From assembly GCA_946061355.1 (NCBI GenBank), contig CAMGRE010000123.1, positions 1 to 7,360 of the forward strand: DNA of 7,360 nt, read 5' to 3'. Both the position numbers and the translations under genes were made by a program. This DNA is from an uncultured bacterium (lineage in GTDB: Bacteria; Bacillota; Clostridia; Lachnospirales; Lachnospiraceae). Positions 1 to 5,768 of this stretch are shown in pieces. The notes beneath the pieces are model-generated. The model had not been told where the DNA came from. It saw nothing but the letters and a program-made list of their open reading frames with translations, and made no database searches. Each line of letters starts with the position of its first letter. Within the stretch, counting starts at the first letter, position 1.

Positions 1-357
1 AAGGATCAGGACATGAGAGAAACTGTTTCTTCATTTACGGCTTGGGATGAGTATGGTGAGATAGAAGTTACGCTTACATATGAAGGCCAAAAGGTGTCAA
101 ATAATGACTATGTTGGTAGCTGTGAAGTGTATTCTTCAATTTATGATGAAGGAACTGATAGTATGGAGGAGTACACATCGACAGGAACTTTTACGGAGAA
201 TCAGGAAGAAGAAGGAACTATTATTCTAAATGATGATAGTTCGATGGAGTACTATCTTGATTGGGAAGAGGATCATTCTGTTATGTATATTACTTTTCCC
301 AATGGTAATTCGATGACTTTGCTTGAATCAGAGTGGGCACAGCAAAATGTTGGATAA
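1..357 (+). CDS. C-terminal part of an unrecognised acidic protein
   Basis: The reading frame is already open at base 1 and ends with TAA at 355-357, so this is probably the 3' end of a gene starting outside the window. An ATG at 13 has a possible AAGGA seven bases upstream, so a short 114-residue protein starting there cannot be excluded. I do not recognise the family. The visible part is rich in Asp, Glu, Ser, Thr and Tyr, has no membrane segment, and alternates polar and hydrophobic residues in a way that suggests beta strands, for example GTIILNDDSSMEYYLDW and SVMYITFPNGNSMTLLE. This would fit the outer domain of a secreted or lipid-anchored protein, but no signal peptide is visible. By hand count the segment is about 38% GC, well below the folate genes to the right, so it may be accessory DNA. 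Confidence 0.6.
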   Translation, partial: KDQDMRETVSSFTAWDEYGEIEVTLTYEGQKVSNNDYVGSCEVYSSIYDEGTDSMEEYTSTGTFTENQEEEGTIILNDDSSMEYYLDWEEDHSVMYITFPNGNSMTLLESEWAQQNVG

Positions 358-391
358 TATCGGTTGATTCCCCGGCACTAACAACGAAAAT

Positions 392-422
392 GGCCGTCAA
401 CTATTCGCAGTAGTTGATGGCC
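392..422. repeat. Strong inverted repeat between convergent genes
   Basis: The arms GGCC-G-TCAACTA (392-403) and TAGTTGA-T-GGCC (411-422) pair over 12 positions, with one G:T contact and a 7-base loop. The hairpin starts about 35 bases after the stop of the left-hand gene, where a terminator is expected. There is no T run on the + side. On the - side the stem is followed by a modest ATTTTCGTTGTT stretch, so it could be a second terminator for the pyr genes or a transcript-end stabiliser. A small second stem, CCTAA-gcaa-TTAGG at 421-434, shares its first two bases with this one, so the two cannot both form fully. Confidence 0.55.
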
Positions 423-461
423 TAAGCAATTAGGTAAATCACTATTGAGGGTAGTTGTTTT

Positions 462-502
462 CTTAAAAATAAAAAGACCATCGCAGAGCGACAGTCTCTT
501 TT
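462..502 (-). terminator. Intrinsic terminator after pyrBI
   Basis: Read on the - strand just after the pyrI stop, the sequence forms a stem of GAC, a two-base mismatch, TCGC, a three-base loop, GCGA, a two-base mismatch and GTC. It is followed by a T-rich tract, TTTTTATTTTT. The stem is short and interrupted, but its position directly after the last gene of the leftward unit supports the call. Confidence 0.7.
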
Positions 503-510
503 GTATTTGC

Positions 511-942
511 TTAAAACCGCTTCGAGCACTTTTCTTCGCAGTATTTGCAACGGTAGATTTCTTTCTCCGGATCGGTCAGGACAAAGATGTGCGGAAGCTC
601 CTGCTCGATCGAAGTGATGCAGCGGGGATTTTTGCATTTGATGACATTCTTGATCTCCTTGGGCAGTACCAGCTCCTTTTTCTCAACGATCTCTCCGTCC
701 TTGATGACATTGACGGTGATGGTGTGGTCGATGAAACCGAGGATATCCAGATTCAGCATGTTGATGTCACACTCGACCTTGAGGATATCCTTTTTTCCCA
801 TTTTATTGCTGCGGGCGTTCTTGATGATCGCCACGGTACAGTCCAGCTTGTCCAGCTGCAGATGATGATAGATGGAAAGGCTCATGCCTGCTTTGATATG
901 ATCCAGCACAAAGCCCTCTTCGATTTTTCCTACATTTAACAT
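511..942 (-). CDS. pyrI: Aspartate carbamoyltransferase regulatory subunit
   Basis: This is the regulatory chain of aspartate transcarbamylase. In the family it binds nucleotide effectors through its N-terminal domain and docks onto the catalytic chains through a C-terminal zinc domain. The 143-residue protein carries the zinc ligands Cys103, Cys108, Cys132 and Cys135 with spacing C-x4-C-x23-C-x2-C, the same spacing as the Escherichia coli subunit. The N-terminal part contains the expected GKIEEGFVLDHI and LDIL-G-IDHT-TVN-I elements of the allosteric and linking regions. The start has AAGGAGGA six bases upstream. The gene follows pyrB with only 14 bases between them, so the two are surely co-transcribed, and a terminator follows its stop. 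An extra cysteine, Cys139, lies close behind the zinc site. Whether CTP, UTP or ATP acts here cannot be read from the sequence. Confidence 0.96.
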   Translation of the reverse strand: MLNVGKIEEGFVLDHIKAGMSLSIYHHLQLDKLDCTVAIIKNARSNKMGKKDILKVECDINMLNLDILGFIDHTITVNVIKDGEIVEKKELVLPKEIKNVIKCKNPRCITSIEQELPHIFVLTDPEKEIYRCKYCEEKCSKRF

Positions 943-948
943 GAATCT

Positions 949-956
949 TCCTCCTT
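949..956 (-). promoter_or_regulatory. pyrI ribosome binding site
   Basis: AAGGAGGA on the - strand sits six bases before the pyrI ATG and directly abuts the pyrB TAG at 957-959. It fixes the pyrI start and suggests that ribosomes finishing pyrB can restart on pyrI, which would help keep the two chains in balance. Confidence 0.85.
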
Positions 957-1880
957 CTAAGCCTGTTTCTTATCCAGTCCCAACAGTGTGTAAATTAACG
1001 CCATTCTCACATAGACACCGTACTGTGCCTGCTTAAAATACATGGCTCTCGGGTCGTCATCCACCTCGACGGAAATCTCGTTAACGCGGGGGAGCGGGTG
1101 GAGAATGAGCATATCTTCTCTTGCCAGAGTGAGCTTTGCTTTGTCCAGAATGTAGAAATCCTTTAATCGAACGTAATCTTCCTCGTTGAAGAAGCGCTCC
1201 CGCTGTACACGTGTCATATAGAGTAGATCCAGATCCGGCAGGCTGTCCTCCAGACGAATGACCTCTTTATAGGGGATCTTTTTCTCCTTCAGCATATCCG
1301 TGATATAATCGGGAACCTTTAATTCCTCCGGAGAGATAAAGATAAAGTGGATATTCTCATAGCGGACGAGCGCATGGATCAGGGAGTGCACGGTGCGGCC
1401 GAATTTCAGGTCGCCGCACAGCCCGATGGTCAGGTCGGATAATCTGCCCTTGAGGGATCGGATCGTTAAGAGATCCGTCAGCGTCTGGGTGGGGTGCTGG
1501 TGGCCGCCATCCCCGGCGTTGATCACGGGAATGCGGGATCTGCTTGCAGCTACCATCGGAGCACCCTCCTTGGGATGGCGCATGGCACAGATGTCTGCGT
1601 AGCAGGAGATAACACGTATCGTGTCCGACACGCTTTCACCTTTGGAAGCGGAAGAGGAACCGGCATCGGAGAAGCCGAGAACCTGCCCGCCCAGATTCAG
1701 CATGGCAGCTTCAAAGCTTAAGCGGGTGCGGGTACTGGGTTCGTAGAAGCAGGTGGCAAGCTTTTTTCCGTCGCAAACATGCGCATATTTGTCCATATGC
1801 GCTTCCATGTCGTTGGCGAGGTCAAACAGCCGGTCCAGTTCCTCAGTGGAAAAGTCCAGGGGACTCATAAGATGTCTCAT
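957..1880 (-). CDS. pyrB: Aspartate carbamoyltransferase catalytic subunit
   Basis: This enzyme joins carbamoyl phosphate to aspartate, the committed step of pyrimidine synthesis, in the cytoplasm. The 307-residue length is normal for the family. Family landmarks appear in order: STRTR at 49-53 for carbamoyl phosphate, the 80s loop ending in Lys80-Gly-Glu, RHP at 101-103, HPTQ at 129-132, Arg162 in KFGRT, R-V-Q at 224-226 for aspartate, and HPLPR at 261-265. These match Escherichia coli PyrB with a shift of four or five residues, so all catalytic groups look present. The ATG at 1878-1880 has AAAGGAG nine bases upstream; Met5 has no such site. Together with pyrI it should form the large allosteric holoenzyme. 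No PyrR-type leader is visible, and a terminator hairpin lies immediately upstream. Confidence 0.97.
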   Translation of the reverse strand: MRHLMSPLDFSTEELDRLFDLANDMEAHMDKYAHVCDGKKLATCFYEPSTRTRLSFEAAMLNLGGQVLGFSDAGSSSASKGESVSDTIRVISCYADICAMRHPKEGAPMVAASRSRIPVINAGDGGHQHPTQTLTDLLTIRSLKGRLSDLTIGLCGDLKFGRTVHSLIHALVRYENIHFIFISPEELKVPDYITDMLKEKKIPYKEVIRLEDSLPDLDLLYMTRVQRERFFNEEDYVRLKDFYILDKAKLTLAREDMLILHPLPRVNEISVEVDDDPRAMYFKQAQYGVYVRMALIYTLLGLDKKQA

Positions 1881-1914
1881 AATCGTATGCTCCTTTTCTT
1901 AAAAATGATGACGT

Positions 1915-1947
1915 AAAAAATCGAAGGAAAAAATTTCCTTCGATTTT
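1915..1947 (-). terminator. Intrinsic terminator of the nitroreductase gene
   Basis: A perfect 14-base-pair inverted repeat with arms at 1917-1930 and 1934-1947 (core TCGAAGGAAA / TTTCCTTCGA) has a three-base loop. On the - strand it runs straight into TTTTTT. It begins only a few bases after the nitroreductase stop, so it should end that transcript. Because it is also only 34 bases ahead of pyrB, it could act as a leader attenuator if pyrB is read from further upstream. Confidence 0.85.
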
Positions 1948-1971
1948 AAATAGTTATTCCTGAAATGATAA
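1943..1971 (-). promoter_or_regulatory. Candidate pyrBI promoter
   Basis: On the - strand TTATCA (1966-1971) and TAAAAT (1943-1948) are separated by exactly 17 bases, matching the sigma-A consensus at 4 of 6 and 5 of 6 positions. Transcription would begin near 1936, inside the terminator hairpin, giving a leader of roughly 56 bases before pyrB. The -35 box lies within the last codons of the nitroreductase gene. The call is based on consensus only, but there is no room for another promoter between the hairpin and pyrB. Confidence 0.45.
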
Positions 1972-2496
1972 TAATTCTTCCACAGCCTTTCTTCTGGGAG
2001 CTGAGGGAGCCTCGTCGGCATATCCTGTCGGGATCAGAGCAATCAACTCTCTGTCGTCGGGAATCTGTAACAAAGAGGAAATAGCATCCCCGTCAAAGAT
2101 ACCCATAATTACAGTGCCGAGTCCTTTCTCGTAAGCTGCGAGACAAAACGCCTCGGAAGCAACGCCGGCATCAAACATCTGCCACGTATCCTTCCTGGGA
2201 GTGGTGAAAGAACCATCCCTCTCATAACCGCATCTGTTCTTGATCGCAGTCACGGCGATCAGAAGAGGTGCATTCTGGATGATCAATCCATTATTAGGAA
2301 AAGTAGAGGTGCAGTCACGGCCGATCTTATCCTTTAATTCCCCTTCAACTGCTATGTAACGGACAATCTGGGTATGCTTCCAGCTCGGAGCATAGGATGC
2401 TGTCTCAACAATCTCGGCAAGCAGTTCGTGATCGACTTTTGTGTCTTTGAATTTACGGATGCTTCTGCGTCCTCTGATACATTCATTGGCTGTCAT
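1954..2496 (-). CDS. Nitroreductase-family FMN oxidoreductase
   Basis: This is a cytoplasmic flavoprotein of the nitroreductase superfamily, which uses NAD(P)H to reduce nitro compounds, quinones or unknown natural substrates. The 180-residue protein shows RRSIRKF at 10-16 near the N terminus, where the family contacts FMN phosphate. It also has an APSWKHTQ segment at 36-43, a D-AGVASEAFCLAAYEKGLGT helix around 109-128, and an IALIPTGYADE element at 152-162 near the C terminus. The frame stays open for another 24 codons upstream. I chose the ATG at 2494-2496 because AAGGAGG lies seven bases before it and because the upstream Met codons fall inside or before the predicted promoter. It is divergent from the MATE gene and has its own terminator, so it is probably a single-gene unit. 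The substrate cannot be assigned. Confidence 0.9.
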   Translation of the reverse strand: MTANECIRGRRSIRKFKDTKVDHELLAEIVETASYAPSWKHTQIVRYIAVEGELKDKIGRDCTSTFPNNGLIIQNAPLLIAVTAIKNRCGYERDGSFTTPRKDTWQMFDAGVASEAFCLAAYEKGLGTVIMGIFDGDAISSLLQIPDDRELIALIPTGYADEAPSAPRRKAVEELLSFQE

Positions 2497-2503
2497 GGCG
2501 GAA

Positions 2504-2510
2504 CCTCCTT
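2504..2510 (-). promoter_or_regulatory. Start-deciding ribosome binding site of the nitroreductase
   Basis: AAGGAGG on the - strand, seven bases before the ATG at 2496, selects the 180-residue start over the longer 204-residue frame. Confidence 0.85.
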
Positions 2511-2539
2511 GTAATCGTTTGTCTGAATATTCTTTTTTT

Positions 2540-2568
2540 ATCTTAACATAGAGGTTCATTTCTTTCAA
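2540..2568 (-). promoter_or_regulatory. Nitroreductase promoter with extended -10
   Basis: On the - strand TTGAAA (2563-2568) and TAAGAT (2540-2545) are separated by 17 bases. The -10 box is preceded by TGT, the extended -10 signature. Transcription should begin near 2533, leaving a leader of about 35 bases. A small dyad, TCATT-tctttc-AATGA at 2556-2571, covers the -35 box and could be an operator. Confidence 0.65.
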
Positions 2569-2601
2569 TGAGAATTTGTGAATCCCGCTGTGGAATTATG
2601 G

Positions 2602-2630
2602 TTGTAAATGCGGAAAAGAAACTATATAAT
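2602..2630 (+). promoter_or_regulatory. MATE gene promoter with perfect -10
   Basis: TTGTAA (2602-2607) and a perfect TATAAT (2625-2630) are spaced by exactly 17 bases. Transcription would begin near 2637, leaving only about 16 bases before the chosen MATE start. Its -35 box lies 33 bases from the -35 box of the divergent nitroreductase promoter, close enough for one regulator to act on both. Confidence 0.75.
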
Positions 2631-2640
2631 CATGAGGCAG

Positions 2641-2645
2641 GGAGG
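2641..2645 (+). promoter_or_regulatory. Start-deciding ribosome binding site of the MATE gene
   Basis: GGAGG lies seven bases before the ATG at 2653. The ATG at 2647 is only one base from it, and the ATGs at 2608 and 2632 precede it, so 2653 is the best start. Confidence 0.8.
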
Positions 2646-2652
2646 AATGGAA

Positions 2653-4008
2653 ATGGAACTCGATATGACGAAGGGAAGCCCGGCAAAGCTGATCGCCAGC
2701 TTCCTGATTCCGACAGTGATCGGCAATGTGTTTCAGCAGCTTTATAATATGGTAGATACCATTATCGTGGGACAGTATTTGGGCAATCAGGCACTGGCGG
2801 CGGTTGGCGCTACCGGAACGATCATGTTTTTGATCCTCGGATTTATGACGGGATTGACGGCAGGCTTCACAGTGCTGACCTCACAGCGTTTCGGTGCCGG
2901 AGATATGGATGCCATGAAAAAGAGTGTGGGAATGGCGGCAATCCTGTCTGTGGCGGCAACGGTCATTATGACAACGGTCAGCGTTGCAGGTATGGACGGG
3001 CTTCTGCGTCTCATGCAGACGCCGGAAGATATTTTCCTGATGTCCAAGAGTTATATCCTGATTATATGTGGCGGTATGTGGTGCACGGTGCTGTACAATC
3101 TGCTGGCAAGTGTATTGCGGGCGGTTGGGAACAGTAGAGTGCCGCTCTATTTCCTGATCCTGGCGGCATGTACCAATATTGCTTTGGATTTACTCTTTAT
3201 CATTCAGTTCGGCATGGGCGTGGAAGGCGCAGCATGGGCAACCGTTGTGTCTCAGGGGTTGTCGGGGATCCTCTGTCTGATCTATATGGCGTTTAAGGTG
3301 CCTGTTCTGAAGCTGTCCCGGGAGCATTACAGACCGGATTCCCATGTGATGTCGATCGAGATGAAGATCGGAATCCCCATGGCGCTGCAGTTCTCTATTA
3401 CGGCTGTGGGAACGATCCTGGTGCAGGCGGTGTTAAATACGTTCGGCAGTACGATCGTAGCTGCATACACGGCGGCAACCAAAGTGGAGCAGCTCGTGAC
3501 GCAGCCCTATGCGGCAATGGGCATGACGATGGCGACTTATTCCGGGCAGAACTGCGGAATCGGCGACTATGACAGGATACGACAGGGAGCGAAGACAGCG
3601 CTTGTTATGTCAACTATCTATTCAGTGATCATCTTTATTGTGATCATGGTGTTACAGCCGTATCTGATCAAATTGTTCGTGTCCGAAAATTTTGAGCAGA
3701 TCAATAGTTATGCCAGGATTTATCTTTTTGTCTGCGGACTGTGCTTTACATTCCTCGGTATGATCTTTATTTACCGGAATGTCCTGCAGGGTTGCGGCTA
3801 TGCGCTGATGCCTACAATGGGCGGCGTGGTGGAACTGGTGTGCCGTGCCGTTATGGCGGCTGTGGCGGCAGGCTTCTCCAGTTATGCGGGCGTGTGCAGT
3901 GCAAACGGGATCACATGGCTGATCACAGGCGTTTTTCTATGGATAGCATATGTTATTATTTTCCGGAGGCTCCCGCGCGGAGAAATCGTTCAAAAATCAG
4001 ACCGGTAA
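2653..4008 (+). CDS. MATE family multidrug efflux transporter
   Basis: This is an inner-membrane antiporter of the MATE family, which uses a sodium or proton gradient to export cationic drugs or metabolites. The 451-residue length is standard. The sequence is mostly hydrophobic segments, consistent with about 12 helices in two halves. Family-like stretches include GSPAKLI near the N terminus, YNMVDTIIVGQYLG in the first helix, LRAVGNSRVPLYF after the fourth, NIALDLLFI, GIPMALQ opening the second half, SGQNCGIGDYDRIRQG, and YRNVLQGCGY near the end. The longest frame begins at 2608, but that ATG lies inside the predicted promoter, so I start at 2653. It diverges from the nitroreductase gene. 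Its last 53 bases overlap the convergent membrane-protein gene on the other strand, leaving no room for an ordinary terminator. Subfamily and substrate are not readable. Confidence 0.94.
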   Translation: MELDMTKGSPAKLIASFLIPTVIGNVFQQLYNMVDTIIVGQYLGNQALAAVGATGTIMFLILGFMTGLTAGFTVLTSQRFGAGDMDAMKKSVGMAAILSVAATVIMTTVSVAGMDGLLRLMQTPEDIFLMSKSYILIICGGMWCTVLYNLLASVLRAVGNSRVPLYFLILAACTNIALDLLFIIQFGMGVEGAAWATVVSQGLSGILCLIYMAFKVPVLKLSREHYRPDSHVMSIEMKIGIPMALQFSITAVGTILVQAVLNTFGSTIVAAYTAATKVEQLVTQPYAAMGMTMATYSGQNCGIGDYDRIRQGAKTALVMSTIYSVIIFIVIMVLQPYLIKLFVSENFEQINSYARIYLFVCGLCFTFLGMIFIYRNVLQGCGYALMPTMGGVVELVCRAVMAAVAAGFSSYAGVCSANGITWLITGVFLWIAYVIIFRRLPRGEIVQKSDR

Positions 4009-4390
4009 AGAACCAGACCGGTGCGTAATCGAGGCGGATGATATTGCGGACATTCCAGGGGAAATTGCTGTAATCCCAGGGGCACATATCCCGCTTTTGC
4101 AGGAAGCGGCCGGTGCCGTATTCCGCCGTGAAAATGCAGGCGGTATAGATGATCCCGCGAAGGACGACATGCAGTCCTTTTGCGAGGTGGCAGATAGGTT
4201 TTAAGAAGACTGCCAGCCCATAGATGGGGAACATAAACACGGAGGTGTTTCCCATCCCTTTTTTCTCGCGGCGTCTGAAGGACTGCAGAGAGGTAAAGAG
4301 GATCTCCATGCACCATCCCAGAATGCCGCACCGGACAAAAGTGAGTAAAAAATCTTGAATTTGTTTTGCGAAAGCGTTACTTTTTTTCAT
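3956..4390 (-). CDS. Small membrane protein, putative ABC-transporter type IV family
   Basis: The 144-residue protein has about four hydrophobic segments, near residues 14-34, 50-66, 75-95 and 122-137. The segment GNTSVFMFPIYGLAVFL and the later WDYSNFPWNVRNIIRL resemble, from memory, the family filed as putative ABC-transporter type IV (Pfam ABC_trans_CmpB), whose members share a WDYS-x2-P-x-N motif followed by a Trp-containing helix. Function in that family is not established. The ATG at 4388-4390 has only a distant GAGGG about 12 bases upstream, so the start is less certain than for the neighbours. The stop lies 53 bases inside the end of the MATE gene, and the recognisable motifs lie outside the overlap. 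It diverges from folC across 37 bases. Confidence 0.72.
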   Translation of the reverse strand: MKKSNAFAKQIQDFLLTFVRCGILGWCMEILFTSLQSFRRREKKGMGNTSVFMFPIYGLAVFLKPICHLAKGLHVVLRGIIYTACIFTAEYGTGRFLQKRDMCPWDYSNFPWNVRNIIRLDYAPVWFFTGLIFERFLRAGASGK

Positions 4391-4427
4391 AACAATAGGT
4401 TTCCCTCAGAAAAGAAGGAATATTCAT

Positions 4428-5768
4428 ATGACAGAAGAGATCACAACTTATGAACAGGCACAGGAGTATATGGAGCAGGTACAGCGGTACGGCAGTGTGC
4501 TGGGACTTGATGCGATGCGGGAACTTTTGCGCAGACTCGGTGATCCGCAGGATCAGTTAAAGTTTGTGCATATCGCGGGAACGAACGGCAAAGGTTCGGT
4601 GCTGGCATATCTGTCCACGATTCTCAGATGCGCGGGATACCGGACGGGAAGATATCTGTCACCTACTGTTTTCTCAGAGCTTGAGAAGATCCAGGTGAAC
4701 GGAAGATCCGTCTCCAAAGCGGATTTCACGGTGCTGCTTGAGCAGGTCAGACAGGCGGCGGAAGCGATGAGTGCGGAGGGGCTTGCGCATCCGACGCCTT
4801 TTGAGATTGAGACGGCACTGGCATTTTTGTATTTTGTGAAACAGTCTTGCGATATTGTTGTGCTGGAGACGGGGCTTGGAGGCAGAGAAGACGCCACCAA
4901 TGTGATAAAGACTGCGGTTTTATGTGTGCTTGCATCTATCAGCATGGATCATATGGCTTTTCTGGGCGACACCCTTGGAAAGATTGCCTATGAGAAGGCC
5001 GGGATCATCAAGGAGAAATGTCCGGTAGTCACGATCAGGCAGGCACCGGAGGCAATGGAGGTGATCAGGCGTGTCTGTGAAGAGAGGCACTCGCCGCTTA
5101 GCGTGATGGATCCGGACGAGATCAGGGGTGTGCGTTACGGAATCGAGAAACAGCGCTTCTCGTATGGCGGTTTTGACAGGCTGGAGATATCCATGGCAGG
5201 CACGTGGCAGGTGGAGAATGCCGCGCTGGCTGTGTGTGCCGCAAAGGAATTAGATCATAGCGGTTTCCCCGTGACGGAGAAGCAGCTGCGCAGGGGGCTC
5301 ATGGAAACCGGGTGGAGAGGCAGATTCACCGTGCTTGCAAAGCGTCCGTACTTTATTATTGACGGGGCGCACAACAGGGATGCGGCGCTGCGTCTGGCTG
5401 AATCCGTCAAGTTTTATTTTACAAATAAAAAGATAATTACTATAATGGGAATATTGAAGGATAAGGAATACGAGGAGGTTGCCGCGATCATGACGCCTCT
5501 TGCCACACAGGTGCTGACGGTAACGACGCCGAACAATGCAAGAGCGCTTCCGGCGATCACATTGGCGGAAACTGTGCGGCGCTTTCAGCCGAATGTGACG
5601 GCGGTGGACAGTTTGCAGGAGGCAGTGGAACTTAGCTATCTGCTGGCGGACAAGGATTCGGTCATCCTCGCGTTCGGCTCCTTATCCTATCTGGGAGAGC
5701 TTACTAAAATCGTACAACACAGAGACAGAATCAGGAGAGACACCCATGGTAGATCAGAAAAAGATTGA
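4428..5768 (+). CDS. folC: Dihydrofolate synthase / folylpolyglutamate synthase
   Basis: This cytoplasmic ATP-dependent ligase adds glutamate to dihydropteroate, giving dihydrofolate, and further glutamates to reduced folates. The 446-residue length is normal for the Mur-ligase relatives. Visible motifs are the P-loop GTNGKGS at 51-57, FEIETALAF near 125, LETGLGG at 146-152 with the likely magnesium ligand Glu147, SMDH at 172-175, YEKAGI with Lys190 as the probable carbamylated lysine, DGAHN at 312-316 opening the C-terminal domain, and GSLSYLGEL at 417-425. The ATG has AGAAGG nine bases upstream. The common SPH motif reads SPT at 78-80. The 3' end overlaps folE by 23 bases, so the two are translationally coupled. 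One enzyme may do both reactions; the sequence does not decide this. I see no convincing promoter in the 37-base gap upstream. Confidence 0.95.
   Translation: MTEEITTYEQAQEYMEQVQRYGSVLGLDAMRELLRRLGDPQDQLKFVHIAGTNGKGSVLAYLSTILRCAGYRTGRYLSPTVFSELEKIQVNGRSVSKADFTVLLEQVRQAAEAMSAEGLAHPTPFEIETALAFLYFVKQSCDIVVLETGLGGREDATNVIKTAVLCVLASISMDHMAFLGDTLGKIAYEKAGIIKEKCPVVTIRQAPEAMEVIRRVCEERHSPLSVMDPDEIRGVRYGIEKQRFSYGGFDRLEISMAGTWQVENAALAVCAAKELDHSGFPVTEKQLRRGLMETGWRGRFTVLAKRPYFIIDGAHNRDAALRLAESVKFYFTNKKIITIMGILKDKEYEEVAAIMTPLATQVLTVTTPNNARALPAITLAETVRRFQPNVTAVDSLQEAVELSYLLADKDSVILAFGSLSYLGELTKIVQHRDRIRRDTHGRSEKD

Noticed and set aside
445..939. A 164-codon open frame on the + strand opposite pyrI
   Set aside because: It is the antisense shadow of a clearly conserved pyrI, has no good ribosome site and shows no family features.
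1881..1953. A PyrR-binding antiterminator leader for pyrBI
   Set aside because: The region has one simple hairpin and no competing antiterminator structure or recognisable PyrR-binding loop.
2497..2568. The longer 204-residue nitroreductase start
   Set aside because: Its first codon coincides with the -35 region of the predicted promoter and it lacks a ribosome site, while the internal ATG at 2496 has an ideal one.
3990..4331. A 113-codon - strand frame overlapping the small membrane protein
   Set aside because: The alternative frame at 3956-4390 has coherent membrane segments and a recognisable WDYS-type motif; this one has neither.
4355..4395. A sigma-A promoter for folC (TTGAAT or TTGCGA with weak -10 boxes)
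   Set aside because: The best -10 matches (TACTTT, TAACAA) score only about half of the consensus, so I could not support a specific promoter.
4391..4427. A tetrahydrofolate riboswitch or other leader upstream of folC
   Set aside because: Only 37 bases separate the divergent starts, too short for that riboswitch, and none of its conserved motifs are visible there or just upstream.
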